Assembly (NCBI RefSeq): GCF_964021735.1
Contig: NZ_CAXIBN010000001.1
Coordinates: 1-64,000, forward strand
Direction: 5' to 3'
DNA length: 64,000 nt
From: Wocania_A sp964021735
GTDB lineage: Bacteria; Bacteroidota; Bacteroidia; Flavobacteriales; Flavobacteriaceae
Of the stretch, positions 61,447 through 64,000 are shown one piece after another. Both the position numbers and the translations under genes were made by a program. Numbering within the stretch: position 1 is the stretch's first letter; each line of letters begins with the position of its first letter. The notes under the pieces are model-generated. The model had not been told where the DNA came from and did not search any database. It was given only the letters and a program-made list of their open reading frames with translations.

Positions 61447-61869
61447 ATGGCATCTCCTTTTCATTTAGCAATTCCTGTTTATAATTTAGAAGCTTGTAGA
61501 ACATTTTATCGCGATATTTTAAATTGCGAAGAAGGACGAAGTAGTACCCATTGGATAGATTTTAACTTTTTTGGACATCAATTAGTTATTCATTACAAAC
61601 CCAAATCTAACCAAGAGTTAGAGTTACACACAAATCCTGTTGATGGAAAATCTGTACCTGTACCCCATTTTGGAGTCGTTTTAGATTGGGAAACTTTTCA
61701 CGCTTTCGCGGAAGATTTAAAAAGTAAAAATATTGAATTTGTTATAGAACCTTATATTAGGTTTGAAGGTTTAGTAGGCGAACAAGCCACTATGTTTTTT
61801 TATGATCCATCTGGTAATGCTTTAGAGTTTAAAGCCTTTAAAGATGTTGAGCAATTGTTTACTAAATAG
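61447..61869 (+). CDS. VOC family dioxygenase-like protein
   Basis: This 140-residue vicinal-oxygen-chelate protein has metal-ligand positions suggested by PFHLAIPVYNLEACRTFYRD (His), GHQLVIHYK (His) and PHFGVVLDW, with the closing FFYDPSGNALEFKAF (Glu). The set looks complete enough for a metal-dependent enzyme, unlike many binding-only relatives. The reaction is unknown. It is 13 bases after rluF, and its 3' end overlaps the convergent membrane gene by eight bases. Confidence 0.82.
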   Translation: MASPFHLAIPVYNLEACRTFYRDILNCEEGRSSTHWIDFNFFGHQLVIHYKPKSNQELELHTNPVDGKSVPVPHFGVVLDWETFHAFAEDLKSKNIEFVIEPYIRFEGLVGEQATMFFYDPSGNALEFKAFKDVEQLFTK

Positions 61870-62602
61870 TAGTTTCCAGTTTTTTACGCTTTCTTTCAGC
61901 TAAAAAAAATGGTAAATAAATCAATAAAAAATAGGGGATTATTATTATCTGTACTACAATTATATAAAATGGCCATTCCCCAAAATAATCTAGTACCGAT
62001 GCAGACTGTGGCTTTTCATTTAAATAAAAATAATTAGCATTTAAAACGTAATTAATAACAACCATAAAAATAACGTAAAACTGCAATGCAAAGAATGATT
62101 TAAAAATACTTTTAAAAGTTGGTTTCATTTTAAACACAAAAATGGCATAAAAAATAATAATTAAAAGCCCCAAATGAACCACCCAATATCTAAAATAATC
62201 GAATGCTGGAAACCCTTGTGCAATATCTGGTGTTAAAATACCTTGTGTTGTTCCTGCTATTATCCAAAAAAGTAATATTTCGAACATCCAAAACTTTCTG
62301 TAATAGGTGAAAACAGGTATTAGTAATGCTATTAAACTACATAAGTACAAAGGTAAATCAGTAGTAATATTGTAATTACCCATACTTATGCTATGCAAAT
62401 GATATCCAAATACAGTAATTGAAACTAAACACCCAAATACGTGTAACGCTTTCTGCTGTTGCTTTTTACTTAATTTTTGTTTGGAGTATTTAATAAATAA
62501 AATACAAAATATAACCGAAAAAAGAATTGGTAGTATATGCTCAAAACTACCAATAGCAACTCTTTTAAATAAAAAAATTGCGTTATAAATAATGAAATTC
62601 AT
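61862..62602 (-). CDS. TIGR02206-like membrane protein
   Basis: This integral membrane protein of about 246 residues, with roughly seven helices, is placed in the TIGR02206/YwaF group from SFEHILPILFSVIF, YNITTDLPLYLCSLIALL and YFRYWVVHLGLL. Its function is unknown. Two starts are possible: ATG 62602, or GTG 62629, which overlaps the folD stop (TAGTG). A terminator-like hairpin (62571-62609) covers both the ATG and the first codons, so expression from folD transcripts may be limited. Confidence 0.8.
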   Translation of the reverse strand: MNFIIYNAIFLFKRVAIGSFEHILPILFSVIFCILFIKYSKQKLSKKQQQKALHVFGCLVSITVFGYHLHSISMGNYNITTDLPLYLCSLIALLIPVFTYYRKFWMFEILLFWIIAGTTQGILTPDIAQGFPAFDYFRYWVVHLGLLIIIFYAIFVFKMKPTFKSIFKSFFALQFYVIFMVVINYVLNANYFYLNEKPQSASVLDYFGEWPFYIIVVQIIIIPYFLLIYLPFFLAERKRKKLETTI

Positions 62603-62609
62603 AACGCAA
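62571..62609 (-). terminator. Terminator-like hairpin over the membrane gene start
   Basis: On the minus strand, TTGCGTTAT (62609-62601) pairs perfectly with ATAACGCAA (62586-62578) across a 14-base loop and is followed by seven T. It lies 20 bases after the folD stop and includes ATG 62602. Confidence 0.7.
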
Positions 62610-62628
62610 TTTAATAAAATTATAACCA

Positions 62629-63507
62629 CTAGTTTGAATGTCTTTCTCTTGCTAATAATGTGTTTTTAAGTAACATGGCAATCGTCATTGGTCCAACACC
62701 ACCAGGAACAGGAGTAATATAACTAGCCTTTTTACTTACACTTTCAAAATCCACATCACCTGCCAATCTATACCCATTTTTCTTGGTTGCATCGGGAACA
62801 CGAGTAATTCCTACATCAATAATTACAACATCTTCTTTTACCATGTCTCCGGTTAAAAACTCTGAAATTCCAATGGCAGCAACAATTATATCAGCTTCTC
62901 TAGTTATTTCTGATAAGTTTTTTGAACGGCTATGAACAACCGTTACAGTTGCATCACCTGCCTTTCGTTTCTGGCTCATCAATATACTCATTGGACGACC
63001 AACAATGTGGCTACGCCCCATCACAACAACATTTTTTCCAGAAGTTTCTATTTGATAACGCTCCAACAATTCCATAATACCGTATGGAGTAGCTGGCAAA
63101 AATGTTGGTAAATCTAAAGCCATTCTTCCAACATTTACGGGATGAAATCCATCTACATCCTTATCTGGATTAACAGCCATTAAAACCTTTTGCTCATCAA
63201 TTTGTTCTGGTAAAGGTAATTGTACTATAAATCCATCAATATCATCATTTGTGTTTAATTCGTTAATCTTTTCTAGCAAATCTTCTTCTGAAGTGTATTC
63301 GGGCAATTCAATAAGCGTAGAGTTAAACCCAACAAGTTTACAGGCTTTTACTTTAGCATTAACGTAAGTCATGCTTGCTCCATCAGAACCTACCAAAATT
63401 GCAGCAAGATGTGGTACTCTTTCCCCTTTTGAAACCATAGAGCTAACATGATTAGCTATTTCTTCTTTAATCTCATTGCTCGTTTTTTTTCCGTCTAAAA
63501 TTGTCAT
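62629..63507 (-). CDS. folD: Methylenetetrahydrofolate dehydrogenase/cyclohydrolase
   Basis: This bifunctional one-carbon enzyme interconverts methylene-, methenyl- and formyl-tetrahydrofolate. The 292-residue protein has AAILVGSDGASMTYVNAKVKAC with the catalytic Lys, QLPLPEQIDEQKV, PDKDVDGFHPVNVG, the NADP-binding VVMGRSHIVGRPMS and the C-terminal TPVPGGVGPMTIAMLL. It is complete. Its stop overlaps a possible GTG start of the next gene by one base. Confidence 0.97.
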   Translation of the reverse strand: MTILDGKKTSNEIKEEIANHVSSMVSKGERVPHLAAILVGSDGASMTYVNAKVKACKLVGFNSTLIELPEYTSEEDLLEKINELNTNDDIDGFIVQLPLPEQIDEQKVLMAVNPDKDVDGFHPVNVGRMALDLPTFLPATPYGIMELLERYQIETSGKNVVVMGRSHIVGRPMSILMSQKRKAGDATVTVVHSRSKNLSEITREADIIVAAIGISEFLTGDMVKEDVVIIDVGITRVPDATKKNGYRLAGDVDFESVSKKASYITPVPGGVGPMTIAMLLKNTLLARERHSN

Positions 63508-63514
63508 ACTAAAT

Positions 63515-63540
63515 AGTTTTCAGTCGCAGTTTTCAGTCGC
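63515..63540. repeat. Tandem 13-bp repeat, left of the S23-like gene
   Basis: AGTTTTCAGTCGC occurs twice head to tail. Bases 63521-63537 match the reverse complement of 63959-63975 at 15 of 17 positions, so the repeat forms one arm of an inverted pair around the S23-like gene. Confidence 0.75.
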
Positions 63541-63574
63541 AGCTCTTACTCTGCTGACTTACTCATACTTATAA

Positions 63575-63948
63575 TTAGTTTTCAGTTTTTACTCTAAATT
63601 TATCTGGGTTGTTAATCATATAATTTATTAGCTTCCCTATTTCTTTACTTTTTCTATGCATTTTGCGTAATCTCCAGACGAAATATAGTTACAAGCCAAT
63701 GCAAAATCTAGCCATGTGTTAGTTTCAGAGTTTTCTCCATCTGCATCAGTCAATTTACTAATAAAATGTTTTGGATACCTTCTTTTCCGATAAGCTTCCG
63801 AGATATTTGCACATACTGAACGTGAACTTCTTCTTATTTGATCTGTTAAAGAATAGGTTTCTTCTTTTGGAAAGGATTTCGATATTTCAAAAATATCCAT
63901 TGCTAAATCAAATGCCTTTTTGTAAGCCAATAATTGTTTAAAATCCAT
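63575..63948 (-). pseudogene. Four-helix-bundle (S23/avd-like) gene, frameshifted
   Basis: The open frame (63637-63948, 103 residues) matches the 23S-rRNA-intervening-sequence/four-helix-bundle family: YKKAFDLAMDIFEISKSFPKEETYSLTDQIRRSSRSVCANISEA is the diagnostic start, here split by me at family level only. It stops early. One base out of frame the sequence continues with the family's normal C-terminus (KEIGKLINYMINNP, then DKF) to a stop at 63575. Adding one A to the five-A run at 63649-63653 (minus strand) restores a 124-residue protein. It may be a true frameshift or a sequencing slip. Confidence 0.8.
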
Positions 63949-63958
63949 ATTTCTTTTA

Positions 63959-63980
63959 ACTGCAAACTGAGACTGAGACT
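63959..63980. repeat. Inverted-repeat arm with ACTGAG tandem units
   Basis: ACTGCAAACTGAGACTG (63959-63975) is the 15-of-17 reverse-complement partner of 63521-63537. The unit ACTGAG is repeated twice at 63966-63977. It lies 11 bases upstream of the S23-like ATG. Confidence 0.75.
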
Positions 63981-64000
63981 ATAAACTAGCGCATATTCTT

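Noticed and set aside
63511..63600. CAGT-rich repeats considered as a CRISPR array
   Set aside because: The units are 13 bases, directly adjacent, with no unique spacers and no cas genes.

Overview
The window is an AT-rich chromosomal segment from a member of the Bacteroidota, almost certainly a gliding-type Flavobacteriaceae. The main clues are gldI, the fused SecDF, a FecI/FecR/TonB-receptor signalling locus, many secreted lipoproteins with an S-C-K/Q/S lipobox, few Shine-Dalgarno-like sites, and repeated Bacteroidota-type promoter boxes (TAnnTTTG). No tRNA, rRNA, CRISPR array, insertion sequence or prophage was recognised.

Region by region. Positions 1-345 hold non-coding interspersed repeats. 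0.4-9.4 kb carries a DciA-like protein, three tandem cold-shock genes each with its own hairpin, ndk, a DHH phosphoesterase, gldI with a cyclophilin-FKBP lipoprotein, lgt, a Nudix enzyme, pyrE and birA. 9.5-14.3 kb is a translation, proteolysis and phospholipid block: rsfS, ftsH, then a LUD protein, cdsA, psd and an acyl-CoA-binding protein. 14.3-24.8 kb has an NlpC/P60 lipoprotein, valS, DUF1573, a retropepsin-PDZ protein, an aminotransferase with murB, an ECF sigma/RskA pair and aqpZ. 24.9-28.0 kb is a tight operon of a small Cys-rich membrane protein, a GT2 glycosyltransferase, a second ECF sigma factor and an atypical Nramp-like transporter. 28.1-40.9 kb holds lipA, gap, a TPR hybrid histidine kinase, lpxK, a Nif3-like protein, a coiled-coil protein that has lost its zinc-ribbon cysteines, msrA, secDF with a small neighbour, and mdh.

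42.3-49.9 kb is the most interesting part. An ECF sigma factor, its FecR anti-sigma and an STN-domain TonB-dependent receptor sit beside a divergent set of secreted proteins. Four copies of one exact bipartite motif (TAGGGTAAA, 12 bases, TGTCTT) lie upstream of fecR-receptor, of an unlisted 35-codon membrane peptide, of a repeat-containing lipoprotein/metalloprotease/beta-barrel operon, and of a His/Tyr-rich secreted protein. I read this as the promoter of a self-contained cell-surface-signalling regulon whose outputs include an archaemetzincin-like secreted protease and a possible metal-binding protein.

49.9-64 kb returns to mostly housekeeping genes: gyrB, asnB, DUF2911, queE, a HerA-like ATPase, YitT, rluF and folD. 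It ends in a four-helix-bundle (S23-like) gene that is frameshifted in an A-run and bracketed by a 17-bp inverted repeat. A terminator-like hairpin covers the start codon of the membrane gene after folD.
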